Assembly (NCBI RefSeq): GCF_958295425.1
Contig: NC_081146.1
Coordinates: 18,981,458 to 19,045,457, forward strand
Direction of reading: 5' to 3'
Origin: Solea solea
Lineage: Eukaryota; Chordata; Actinopteri; Pleuronectiformes; Soleidae
Length of the DNA: 64,000 nt
The notes under the pieces are model-generated. The model made no database searches. It was not told the DNA's origin and worked only from the letters and a program-made list of their open reading frames with translations. Position numbers and translations under genes: made by a program. Below are positions 1 through 10,260 of the stretch, in pieces. Within the stretch, counting starts at the first letter, position 1; each line of letters starts with the position of its first letter.

Positions 1-2369
1 AACAATTACAAAATGACTTGAAAAAAACCTGAGTCCTCTATTTCCAGTAGTGTTGAGTACTGTAATCTCCTCTTTCTTTCGGCTTCTCCTTTTAGGGGTC
101 ACCACAGTGGATCATCTGCCTCCCTCTCCTCCTCGCGTCACCTGTCTCACTGTTTTTCACACACAGGTCTTGCTCCTCCTTGATACACTCTCTCCATTTG
201 GATATTGCAATTTTGATTATTTAGAGATTAAGAATGCAGCGCTATTTTTAAACAAGTGTGTAAAGCTGTTTCTTGACAGATGATGCCCCTAAATAATGCA
301 TTGTATCCTCAGACTCTGATTCTCACATCTTTTTAAAAACCTACACATCATCATGGGGTCTAAAAGTTCTAATACCAGGAAAGGACAATGTGGACCTATT
401 TTTGTAGCCAACTCTGAGCAGGAATGTATAAATGATGCATAAGTAATGGAAAAAAGAAACAGGATCCATTTGCTTTAAGTGTTTCAAGAATACAGCGGGC
501 TGCTTCTCCACTATATGCCACTATATTGCCAAGAGGAAATGTAATTTTACATCACAAACACACCAGTGGTCGTGGGCGGAGTACACAGAGGGGGTGGAAT
601 GTGAATGATGAAAACCTAAACAAAGAAACTCAATCACTGAAAAAAACAAAGTCAAGTGTTTGTTCCTCAAAAGAGAATTATGACAGTGGGGAGAAACAGA
701 AATGGGCTAAAATACATTGATGGAAGGTGAAACAGAAGGATAAGCGAGAGGAGTGAGCTGCAGGATGAGAGGAATACACTATGGCATGGGAAGAGTGCAA
801 AAAGAAAGACAGACGAAAAAAGGAAATGGCAACAGTAGTGGGAGGAGAGAGAGCAACAGAGTTGTCAGGTGAAGTGTGCTCAGCTCCGGTTCAGTGATCC
901 ATTAGATCTACCAGATAAGGCAGGTAGTAGGATACTGTGAATATAACCCAGCAGATAGTGCTGACAGTGAGATAACACACTCATGTCCAGCATTAAAGGA
1001 GTGTGAATTCATTTCTCAAAACTCAACAGCAGATCACTATCACACAATACAGGGATCAGCTATTGCATGATTCTGAATAAATATCTAATTGTGATTATTA
1101 TGACAGGAATTGCATGATTATCAGAGAGAATGGGCATTTTTACATCATTATTCTGATTTTCATTCGAAAAACATATTTCAAATGATTACTGTGTGATATC
1201 TGTGAGAAACAAAGATGTTATTAAGCAAAAATCAAACCTAATCTCTGGACAAAGGGAAAAATCCTGACCCTTCCTGTTTCACTGTTGATGTAAAAACTAC
1301 AGTAAAGAGGAGCACTAGACAAAATGATGATTATAAGAGTTGTAAAGTTCCTGAAACCGTGCAGCTCTAACACACAACATGTCCATTTTCGGGATCAATA
1401 CAGCAATACATCTATTAATCGAACGACCTGGAACAAGATAACCACATTTATACTTGATAGCAACGTTTGTACTTCCACAATGTCTCCAAATGTCAACTTC
1501 ATCGCAGCGCAAGGAGGAAAAATAAAGCTTCACCAAAGTTATTACTATTCATCCCAAAGGGGAACATGGATTTTTTTCAACAAGATTTTATACCAAACAA
1601 TAATGGCTGACATATTCCAGCATTCCTGCACCTGCTGAATTAAGCAGCAGACAGTGACAGTTCTACAGAGACAAAAACAAAAAAGTGTGCTGACAATGAC
1701 CTCAAAATATAACCCAAAGTAGGGGTCAGCAACATTTTAAACTTTATGTCCAGACATTTTGAGCTACCATGACTAACATTTGCGTCTTATTTTGAAGTTC
1801 AAAACAGAAATGTACCCAACAAGCCCATTTATGGGACCTATAGATTCATTTATACCACTGATCAGTCAAAACTGACAAAATGTAAAGGTTTGAATCTGCG
1901 AGACCTGTTGATAACTTTTCATCTTGTGAAGTTGTCAAGTACAAACTTATGCTTTTTCCGATGTTGGTACAATAACGTGTTCAGACCAGTTCATTCATTT
2001 AATCGCCAAGATTAATCGCAATTTTAAATTCACAGTGACTCATCCCTTCTACTTCATATTACCTGGGACTTTACTCAGGAGGAGATGGGCAGCAGATGGT
2101 CGGTTTGATGAAAAAACATACGTGCATGTTTGTGCAAATGTGGATTCCAACCTCAAACATTAAAGCAGACAGATGGGGAGAGTGTGTGTGTGTGTGTGGG
2201 TGGGCCACCACGACTCTTCAAATAAATTCAGTGGTCAAATCTAGCTTTTTTTCAGTTGTGACTTTTTAGTGAAGGTCAAGATTTTCCTTTTTTTATTGAT
2301 TTTGAGAGGGTTATTCATGCTTTCATTTCTACGTAACTTGCTGTTAGCCAGGCTGCCCTCTCTTGCTTG
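1..2369. other. Non-coding, no gene seen
   Basis: AT-rich sequence with no convincing ORF or exon. A run near 1722 (AGGGGTCAGCAAC) resembles one end of a hAT-type element but no matching second end was found. A short TG repeat lies at about 2182-2197. Confidence 0.6.
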
Positions 2370-2690
2370 CAGTTAGTCTAAAACGCTGCTGCAAGTCTGC
2401 TGACTGGAACTCGCAAAATTCTTGGTCTTGCCCCACCTTACCTCAGTAATCTTTTATGCCCTTATTCACCGTCACGATCACTGAGGCCTGCAGAAAGGTC
2501 TCTGCTTGTGTACCTAGGTCGAGATTAAAACACCGTGGAGACAGAGCCTTTGCTGTGCTGGCTCCTGAATTGTGGAACAAACTGTCCGCCAACATTAAAC
2601 TTGCTCCCACACTGCCTGATTTTTAAATCTCGACTAAAAACCCACTTCTTCTCCTTGGCGTTCCCTGACCACGTATAAGAGCTGATCAGA
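2370..2690 (+). mobile_element. 3' end of an L2/CR1-clade LINE, broken
   Basis: Translation gives fragments typical of the C-terminal end of fish L2/CR1-clade reverse transcriptase ORFs: NAAASLLTGTRK, LAPPYLSNLL with PSRSLRPAE, then in another frame RGDRAFAVLAPELWN. There is a stop near the start, a frameshift near 2520, another stop before ISTKNP, and an apparent internal deletion between the first two fragments. It is a dead 5'-truncated copy. Confidence 0.7.
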
Positions 2691-2864
2691 CAGACAGTGT
2701 CATCCTTGAGGCCAGTTGTGGTCTTTCCTCTTAACGAAGATCAATAACCTTGTCAAGCTTTACAGGAGGGAGTGTAAGCTGCGTGCTGCTGTGCTGTTAC
2801 TGAGCTCACGAAGAGACTGCTGCTTAATATTGAAAGGGGTAAGAGAGCAGAGTGAGGTGTATGT

Positions 2865-2906
<42 letters not shown>

Positions 2907-3384
2907 ATATAAAAAGAGTACACGGCAGTGGATGTACAGCCTCAGGATAGTTAATACCGCCAACTTCACACTGGAGATGAAGCCATTTAAAGTGCGAGTA
3001 CAGATTCATCTCACCTTAAATTGGATTCATTGAAGTCTGAGTACATTTGCCAGCAAAATACGTTCAACGTAATCGCAGTTATTCATTCTATTTTTATTTT
3101 ATTTTGTCTCGTTTGTTTGTTATCTCAGTGAAGAGGGAGCGCATGCACCTTCAGCCCAGATATAATCACAGCAGCTCAAACGCTCGACCCACCGAGTCAG
3201 ATAAACCCACTCAAGAGAAAGGAAACAGGAGAGGACTGAGAGAGCGACATTGAGTGAGAGTGAGAGTGAGAGAGAGCGAGAGCGAGAGAGCAAGTCTTCC
3301 TGTTACAGGAAAAGCAAACAAAGAAGTCGGAGCGGGTGAGGCCAGGATACTGGGAGTGACTTTGACTTGGCAGCTTGCTTACCA
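2691..3384. repeat. Non-coding with two GA microsatellites
   Basis: A pure GA run lies at 2873-2905. A second, interrupted GA/GTGAGA run lies at about 3252-3292. The serine/leucine-rich ORFs across them are artefacts of the repeat. No gene was seen. Confidence 0.8.
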
Positions 3385-3610
3385 AACATTTATTTTAGTG
3401 ACGGTGAATTTGACTCCTGCATTTAACCCATCCTTTTTACACACCAGTCGTGAACACACACAAACCGGGAGCAGGAGCAGTGGGTAGCACTTATCTGTGC
3501 AGGGAGAGCACTGGTGGTTGGATGCCTTGCTCAAGGGCGCCGCAGCCCTTGACCTGTCCTGGCCGACCCCTCCTTTATAATAAGCCCAATTACCTTCCAC
3601 TCAGCTGTCA
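3385..3610. repeat. Dispersed SINE-like fish repeat
   Basis: The segment has phrases recalled from a common teleost dispersed repeat: ATTTAACCCATCC, then GGGAGCAGGAGCAGTGGG, then GATGCCTTGCTCAAGGGC. Family name and exact ends cannot be set by eye. There is no clear A/B-box tRNA head or poly-A tail, so it may be part of a larger element. Confidence 0.5.
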
Positions 3611-5047
3611 CAAGTTAGCCAGCTTAATTCACACTTCATACTTTGAAATGTAAGTCTGACCCAATACTCCTGCTGGAGGAGTAGTGTGAATTAACTCAAC
3701 TGCCAATGGTAATGCCAATCTTAGCATTGTATTTAAAGCTCATTTCAGACATTTAATGTCAAAATGAGGCTTTTTATACAGTAATGTCTTCAACTTCTAC
3801 CAAAGTAATTTTCCGGTAAGATACTTGTACTTTTACTCAAGTATCCCTTTACAGTACTTTATACAAGACTGACAGTGAGTATTTTTAAACAGAAGTCTCT
3901 GATTACAGGATTTCTAAGCCTGAAAAAAATAAAATCATAATAATACATTCTGTTTAATATAGGAAATAAATATCCAGAAGGTAAAGACATACAGTAACAG
4001 TAAAGCAATTAAAAAATACTTTAAGAATTCAACAAAAGCATAACTTGGACCATTAAAAGGGAAAACCCAGACGGTATACAAGATAGACAATTACTCTTTG
4101 AGTAGATGAGTAATTAAAAGGTAAGTCTTCAATTGTTGTTAAAATGGAGAGAGGCTGTGGAAGGTAAAACCAGAGGGATTGTGTCCCATAATCAATTTGC
4201 AGCAAAGGAGAGATACAGCTGAGCAAAATGCCACCAGAGAACAGACTTTGATGAGAGTTGGGGACATTTTTGATTATCAGGTGAGATGACCACTGATGGA
4301 GTCTCTGGAGTTAGTGATGAGTTAAGTTAAAAGATTTTATTTAATATGTTTCAGATCCGAGGAAAACAGAGACGACGCCTGACATATGAACAGATAGGTG
4401 TCATCGAGCCTTGAGATAGAGTATTAGGGCAAGATGCCCGGCACCTTGGTGTCAAAGCAGGGAAGCTTGTGCATAGTTCCAGTCTTATCGTCTGAAGATG
4501 AGAATGTTCTCTCACAATGAGAATGAATAGTTTATTTTTAGTCTTCAGGAAGAGCAAATTTCTGTGAGAATCTGATCTGAGATGGTAATTGGATTCTTTC
4601 ACCTGATGCATGAAACTAACAGTGCAGAAAGAACAGATCAGAGATGCTGAACCTCCATCACTCAGTCCCCAAAATCCAACTGCAGCAGTTGAGTGAGTTT
4701 GAATATCATGCATCAATAAATGCAAAAACACGAGCACATTCATCACCAAACCCAAATCAGGGATGTCACATTTTATCACTTTAGATTTTTCTCTGGTCCC
4801 TGTCTGCACATAAAATGAGGTCACTGTAGTTTATTTTAAAAACCTCTTGAATTGTAGTCAGTGCAGCAATGTGATGGGTAAATTTGGTTAATATAAATGT
4901 CAGAGATGAAGTCAGAGTTTTTTTTTTATTGTTTTTTTTTTACAGATTTTAGATGCTGTACAGCTGCTCCAGGGAGAATATCATTTAGTGGATTAAAGGA
5001 CTGTGCTCAGCATCAAACTCTGAACGTCCATGCTTAGGCATGACTTT
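3611..5047. other. Non-coding, minor repeat traces
   Basis: The stretch around 3780-3870 (ACTTTTACTCAAGTATC then CAGTACTTTATACA) resembles another dispersed fish repeat. A T-rich run lies at about 4919-4941. The 157-codon minus-strand ORF at 4351-4824 has no family likeness and no splice context, so it was not called. Confidence 0.5.
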
Positions 5048-5165
5048 ATTATTAATCATTCTGCTGATTGTTTTTACAATCGTTTGATTAGTTGTTTGGT
5101 CCATCGATGCAAAAAAATAAAAATGGAAAAATGTTGATCTGTGTTCTCCAAACCTCAAAATCACC
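5048..5165 (-). mobile_element. Partial copy of the 17833-18192 element family
   Basis: The words TTTGATTAGTTGTTTGGTCCAT, then AAAAATG, then a TGTT-TCC-AAACC-CAAAAT-like stretch follow the same order as in recalled copies of the AGAGCTGCAACTAA family, of which a complete copy lies at 17833-18192. Both terminal repeats are missing here. Orientation is arbitrary because the family is palindromic at its ends. Confidence 0.45.
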
Positions 5166-7577
5166 ACAGGTTACAACTTACAGTCATAGGATAGTATAAT
5201 ACATGATAGTATAAGTCATGTTCTACCAACTTTACTGTACATTCTTACTGTGACCTTAAACCGGATCAATTATCGATTTAAACTAAACTAAAGTTAAAAA
5301 AAAAACATTTATGGGCCTCATAGAGACTGACTCTGAGATCCTCCTCCTCACTGTAGGACTCTGACCACAGACAGACAGACGGACGGACAGACAGCATAGC
5401 CCTTTGTGTCCACTGACAATGAGGATCTGTCCCTCCGCAATGGGCTGATCTCTGGATGAAACCCTTCACTTTCTTTCTGCTCAGGGTTGGTGGGTACAGT
5501 AGACACATGGGTATGAAGACTAAGTCAGCTCACAGGCAAAAATGGAGCGGAAGGACAGAGAGACCAGAATGGACAGACAGACAGACAGGCACAGAAAGTG
5601 TAAGGACTGTGTAGTTTCATCTCAACTTTATCAGGTTTAGTTTCTACATAATATTTATGATTTAACGCTTACCCAACCAGTACATTTCAACAATGAGAAA
5701 ATAATATTTGTGCTACATGTTGACTGTAGTAAAGCCTAGATCATGGTCAAGATACAGTATATGATCAAAATAAAAAGTTTAAAGAACAGTATACTGTCAG
5801 TATTCAGGATTTCTATGTGATAAATGGCAATTAATAATCATTAATATCATAATGATTTGTGGTCCCACAGTAAGAATGTACTTGGCAAATTATCTGGTTA
5901 CATGCCCATCAGTGTTTTGATTAATACATATTGTATACTCAATGTTCATGTTCGCCTGATGATGGCACTTTGAGTGCAGGCAAGGGTCAATCGAAATATT
6001 GGCTTTTCTCCACTGGGTGCCATGAATATCCAAAGCCTTTTATGTGGGAATCTGGTCAATCTCTCTTTGGGAAACAGATGAGAAAAACCTTCCTTAACTC
6101 TTTTTGCTCCCAGCAAGAAGATGATCCATTGACTTGAGCATAGTGGTGGCAAAGTTTGTTGCAGAAGTATCTCTGCTCAACAGCTATTTTTAGCTGTTTA
6201 CAGCCTTCCATCATCCACCTCCCTCACCTCATTGGAAACAACAATGTCTGCACAAACACTGTGTGTGTGCTACAAAACTGTTTGAAGCAGGGTTGGGCAA
6301 CTGTTGCCATTTACTTTTTTATAGCATCTTGTTTCACTAAATTTATGAGCAAATGTATGAACCTGACTCTTCAGTGCGATGCCTGGAACTGCTTCTCTTT
6401 GGTGATCACAGCTGGTTCTATTTTTGGGGATATTTTTATTTTAGGGATGAGCTCATAGTATTGGTATTGGTCCAATGCTGGTCAACATCTGTTGGATAAG
6501 ATAGTGTTAAAAGCAACAGAGAGATGTGCATGATGGCCGTCATGTGACCGTAAATGTGACATGGCTTAGTTTTGTTTTAATAGTGGTTTAAAAAAAGACT
6601 AACAATTGATATTGGTTGCAAACTGGTGGTCTGTCTCGACTGACTGTTAACTGTGTGACTTTCTGCTGAAGGAACTCTTAGTCTGCTATTTTCTTTCATC
6701 TCTGAAAAATATTAATTGGCCGTCATGAGAATTGTTTCATATTGCTGACTTGGTTGTTTTGAATTTATAAATTGTGGACTGGATCAAATTATCTTGTGCG
6801 GGCTGTAAACAACCGGGAGGCTGAAGTTTTTATGTTTTAAGATAATATTAGTTCCCAGGATTTACTGGGGGTTAAAGCGGGACTTTGCAAGTCACCTTTT
6901 TCTCTACGGAGCTCCCCCTTGTGTCTGTCTGGTGTCTTTATCCTCACTGTTGTAAAAACACATCATGTATTATCAGATATCTGAAAACCCACCAAGATCT
7001 GCCAATATGACTAATGACTACAACAATTTATTTTACTCAATGAAGAAAACTTATATCTACACTGCACTGAGATCTTTGTGTCTTTGTGCCAAGATTATAA
7101 TTTTCAGCGACTGTTACTTTGCATGGATCAACAGAACCAGTTATCTGTTGGGATTAGCTCTCACTAATGCAAACAGGTTCTGCTCTGGAAGGCAGTTGAG
7201 TGTGAGACAGGCAGATATTGTGCCCTGGATGTCAGGACACTCTCTGCAGTGATGGGTAGCTTCGGACAGAGTGGGAGCTGGAACCATCAGCCAGCTGTTC
7301 AGGACTCTTACAGTAGATCTATTCTCTCACAGCCCACCCATGGGCAATTACTCATTACCCACGCCTCTCATTCCTCCTCCTCTTCTCCCTTTCTCCCTCT
7401 GAGTTTCTCTCTCTCTCTATCTCTCTCCCTGTGCCCCTCATGTCACACGGACAAAACATGGCAGAAAGAGAGAGACGCACTGACAGGGGAAGATGAGCAT
7501 GAAGAGAATGTGTCCTCTGGCACACACACACTCACAGGATCGCACAGCTATTTTTCTAAGGACACTGCATTGACTTA
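5166..7577. other. Non-coding, no gene seen
   Basis: A GACA/GGAC repeat lies at about 5370-5393, with a second GACA run at about 5571-5588, and a TC-rich stretch at about 7400-7432. The other ORFs here are short, not gene-like and without splice context. Confidence 0.6.
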
Positions 7578-7585
7578 GCCTAGAC

Positions 7586-8326
7586 CACAGGTCTGCAACC
7601 TTATGGTTTTAGAGCCAAATGTGGCTCTTCAGCCCCTCTGCAGTGGCTCCTAGTAGTTTAAACATCCAATGTCTATGTCAAATACAATATTAAAAAGACA
7701 CTTAAATGCAGTAATGTGTACATGAAGAGGTACACTGTCCATCATTGAATCCACATACCTATTTGTGCACGGCAGGTTTTCTCAAGCATGAACTACATAC
7801 AATCCAAATTGCTTCATTTGTGGATAAATTTGAACCCTTTAACATCAAGCTTATCACAGGCGACACTTTTGCACAAGGGCACTTTGGATTAATGAAATTA
7901 CACAACGGTTTGTGCTGTAGGAAAACGTCCTACTGTTTCAAGTCAAAACTAACATGAGTGAAATTATGGTAATTTCACTCACGCTGTTGCAGCAAGCCGG
8001 GGAATCAGCGTCTTTGTCACCAGAGAAGAGAGAGTTGGAAAAACACTTGAACATAGTTTCCATTTTTTTGGCCTGGTTTTGGATATTGAGACAAGGATTC
8101 AAAGAAATGTCATTTTAAATATATTTTATACTGTTCAAATTTCAAATTTGACACACAACATTTGGCATTCATCTATAACTACAGTGTTTTTTCTAAATAA
8201 AACTTTTAGTTTTTCTTCATTTTGAATTGTTAATACACTATTTTAACACTCTAATCCACATTGATTTTATTTGGGTAGAGAGGGAACAAAAATGGCTCTT
8301 TTCATCCTAAAGGTTGCAGACCCCTG
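7586..8326. mobile_element. Complete 741-bp hAT-like non-autonomous element
   Basis: The left end reads CACAGGTCTGCAACC and the right end, on the other strand, CAGGGGTCTGCAACC (13 of 15 matching). The match continues imperfectly inward, with AGAGCCAAATG against AGAGCCATTTT. Flanks are GCCTAGAC (7578-7585) and GCATAGAC (8327-8334), an 8-bp target duplication with one mismatch. Eight-bp duplications and CAGGGGTCTGCAACC-type ends fit the hAT superfamily. No transposase frame survives; the 70-codon ORF inside is unrecognised. Confidence 0.8.
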
Positions 8327-8334
8327 GCATAGAC

Positions 8335-8570
8335 AAAGTGTTATTACTAACTTTAACCAGAACCAGTTTCGGTCAAACCCAAACTTTCACCTCAACACAC
8401 TTTAAATCGTAGTTCTAAACTTAACCAATTACTCGAAATGAGGTACTGCCTCAACAGGACCAGGTTTTCAGGACTGCTGGTCCTGACAAGGTCAGTGTTT
8501 ATGTCAGAAAAAGTTCAAAAGAGGCAAACAATACAAGAACACCCTCACACACAAAGCAGAAAAATTAGAA
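8335..8570. repeat. Dispersed repeat, TGGTCCTGACAAGG family
   Basis: It shares CTGGTCCTGACAAGGTC, then CAGAAAA and AAGAG words, with 45914-46010, and lies beside a CA microsatellite (8579-8602), as that copy does. A related, more diverged copy at 15552-15765 has the GGTTAGGGTTAGG-type core, and 61540-61712 holds an opposite-strand copy. Confidence 0.5.
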
Positions 8571-9683
8571 ATTGCACCCCCACACACACACACACACACA
8601 CTCTGCATCATTACACATTTGCAGACAAAACTCTGCACAGATGTAGCAGGTGCAGTTTTCAAAGATCAAGGTTCCTGAGAAATAAAATCCCCTTATGTCA
8701 CAGTGTTACAGCCATATTCAATTTTAGAAAATAGTTGTGACAGGTGCCAACAACCATAGATCTCTGTGCTGCCTGGCTCCCTCATCCACACACTGAGTGC
8801 TCATTACCCAAAAAGCTCCAGACGCTGAGGTTATATTTTGTATTCAGAGATGTTTTTCAGAGACTAACATAATCTCATTTTGGGCATTGGTGTGTAATAC
8901 TCCGCTCCAAGTCAAGTTCAGGAAGAGAACTTCCTGAAAGTTTAATGAAACAGGAGGAGAAGAAAAAAGAAAAACTTTCTTTGTGACCATACTACAGGAC
9001 AGTACAAAACAACTGTGTCTATACTTTGTGTTATGTAGTGGATGATCTGTGTAGTATTTTTGGACTTGGTCAAGCCACAAAACAAAAATAATAAATAAGT
9101 TAGAAAATAAGTTTCAAGTAACGTTCTGAATGTTTCAGAAGGAAGGAATTTAATTTTAAAGCATCTTTGAGATTATAAATAAATAAATAAATAAATGTTA
9201 TCATCATTACTATTATTATTATTATTATTAGTAGTAGTAGTAGTCATAGTAGTAGTAGTAACTAAATATTTCACTAATAATTGTGCTTCTGTACATTCTC
9301 AGTCAAACATTTGGAAACATTTTCTTTTCTTGTATCTCTGTTTAAATCATTTGCACATTATTAATGTTGTTGCTGTTGTTGTTATTACATGAATACATCT
9401 ATCAAAACGAGCTCTGGCTACATCCTGATGTGCTATAACATTATTATAACTTACCAAATTTGAATAGTGTGGCTGTTTTGTAAATGTTTTCCTATTCTCA
9501 TATGAATTTACATTTAAACTGCTTTTATGTAATAAGCCTAATCAAAATAAACGGTATCCATGGTATTAACACGTTTATACATATGACCATATGTCCCGCA
9601 GACTGTGAAATGACATCTGTTCTGCCAAAGAAGACAACACTTTACTTTCTCTTTCATGAGAATCCACATTTTGACCAACTTAC
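8571..9683. other. Non-coding; possible first intron of minus-strand gene
   Basis: It holds a CA repeat (8579-8602) and a mixed AAAT, ATT and AGT trinucleotide/tetranucleotide array at about 9178-9260. If the exon at 9684-9752 is real, the sequence just below 9684 is its intron. Confidence 0.5.
8844..8933 (-). CDS. Possible terminal exon joined to 9684-9752
   Basis: On the minus strand a long pyrimidine tract (revcomp of about 8936-8972) ends in TTTCAG. From 8933 the frame stays open in phase 0, in register with the exon at 9684-9752, for 29 codons to TGA. The joined product would be only 52 residues with no recognised domain. Chance is a real alternative: the phase-0 match is one in three, and no minus-strand poly(A) signal was noted close by. 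Confidence 0.12.
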   Translation of the reverse strand, partial: EVLFLNLTWSGVLHTNAQNEIMLVSEKHL

Positions 9684-9752
9684 CTGCAGAGGGTTTTCCA
9701 GTATCTCAGCTCGATGGGCAGCGCTCCAGAAAGGAAAGCTTGAATTCGCCAT
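9684..9752 (-). CDS. Candidate first coding exon, unidentified gene
   Basis: On the minus strand an ATG at 9752-9750 has A at -3 and G at +4. It opens 23 codons (beginning MANSSFPFWS, ending ENPLQ) and ends exactly in CAG followed by GTAAGT (9683-9678), so the exon is in phase 0. About 14 nt before the ATG lies an acceptor-like run ending CCGCAG (revcomp of 9767-9772), so a leader intron is possible. Upstream sequence (9760-10260) is CpG-richer than the surroundings, as for a promoter. The peptide was not recognised. In human the gene head-to-head with KCNS2 is NIPAL2 (recalled); position and strand fit, but no NIPA-like membrane segment is visible in this exon. Confidence 0.35.
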
Positions 9753-10260
9753 GTTTTCCTTGTCCTGCGGATAAGGAAAATATAATATTCTTCTCGATCA
9801 CAGCCGCCGCTCTTTTCACATCTTTTATTTGTCCACTGTTTCAGCCTCATCCCATTCTCTGCATCCCGCGTCCCTGTCGTCTCACTAAAAGTGAAGACTT
9901 TAAAGTTTTCGTGCGGCGCCACAGAGCGTGGATCAGGAGTTTGGTGATAACTTCACTGCAGTCGGGAAAAAAAGACTTTCAGCTGATGAGTATTAACTAT
10001 ATGGACACTTGGTCTACAATTTATAACATGATTTGAATATCAGTGACCTGCATCATGATGTCTTTCAATAAATAATGTACATAATGTAGGTAGGCCTACT
10101 TTGTTTGAAATGCCAAGTTGTTATTACGCTGAGAAGCTGCGCTACTGTGCGACATTACGAGGTGTACGTGAAGGAGACATGAGATAACAGGTGCAATTTC
10201 AGTTGCGCGTGTCCACAGCGCTCCAGCGGCTCACTGGGCGCAAACAGAAGCACATTCTCG
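9690..10260 (-). promoter_or_regulatory. CpG-richer block, candidate minus-strand promoter
   Basis: The stretch has many CpG-containing words (for example GCGGCGCCAC near 9912-9922, and around 10130-10240) in an otherwise CpG-poor region. It lies directly upstream of the candidate minus-strand first exon. A CTTCCGG word, which resembles an ETS site, occurs nearby at about 10522. Promoter activity is inferred from composition and position. Confidence 0.3.

Noticed and set aside
2760..3009. Serine/leucine-rich minus-strand ORFs
   Set aside because: They are produced by translating the GA microsatellite.
4351..4824. 157-codon minus-strand ORF
   Set aside because: No recognised domain, AT-rich setting and no splice or promoter context; it is likely chance.
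9195..9392. Leucine/valine-rich ORF resembling a membrane segment
   Set aside because: It comes from ATT and AGT trinucleotide arrays.
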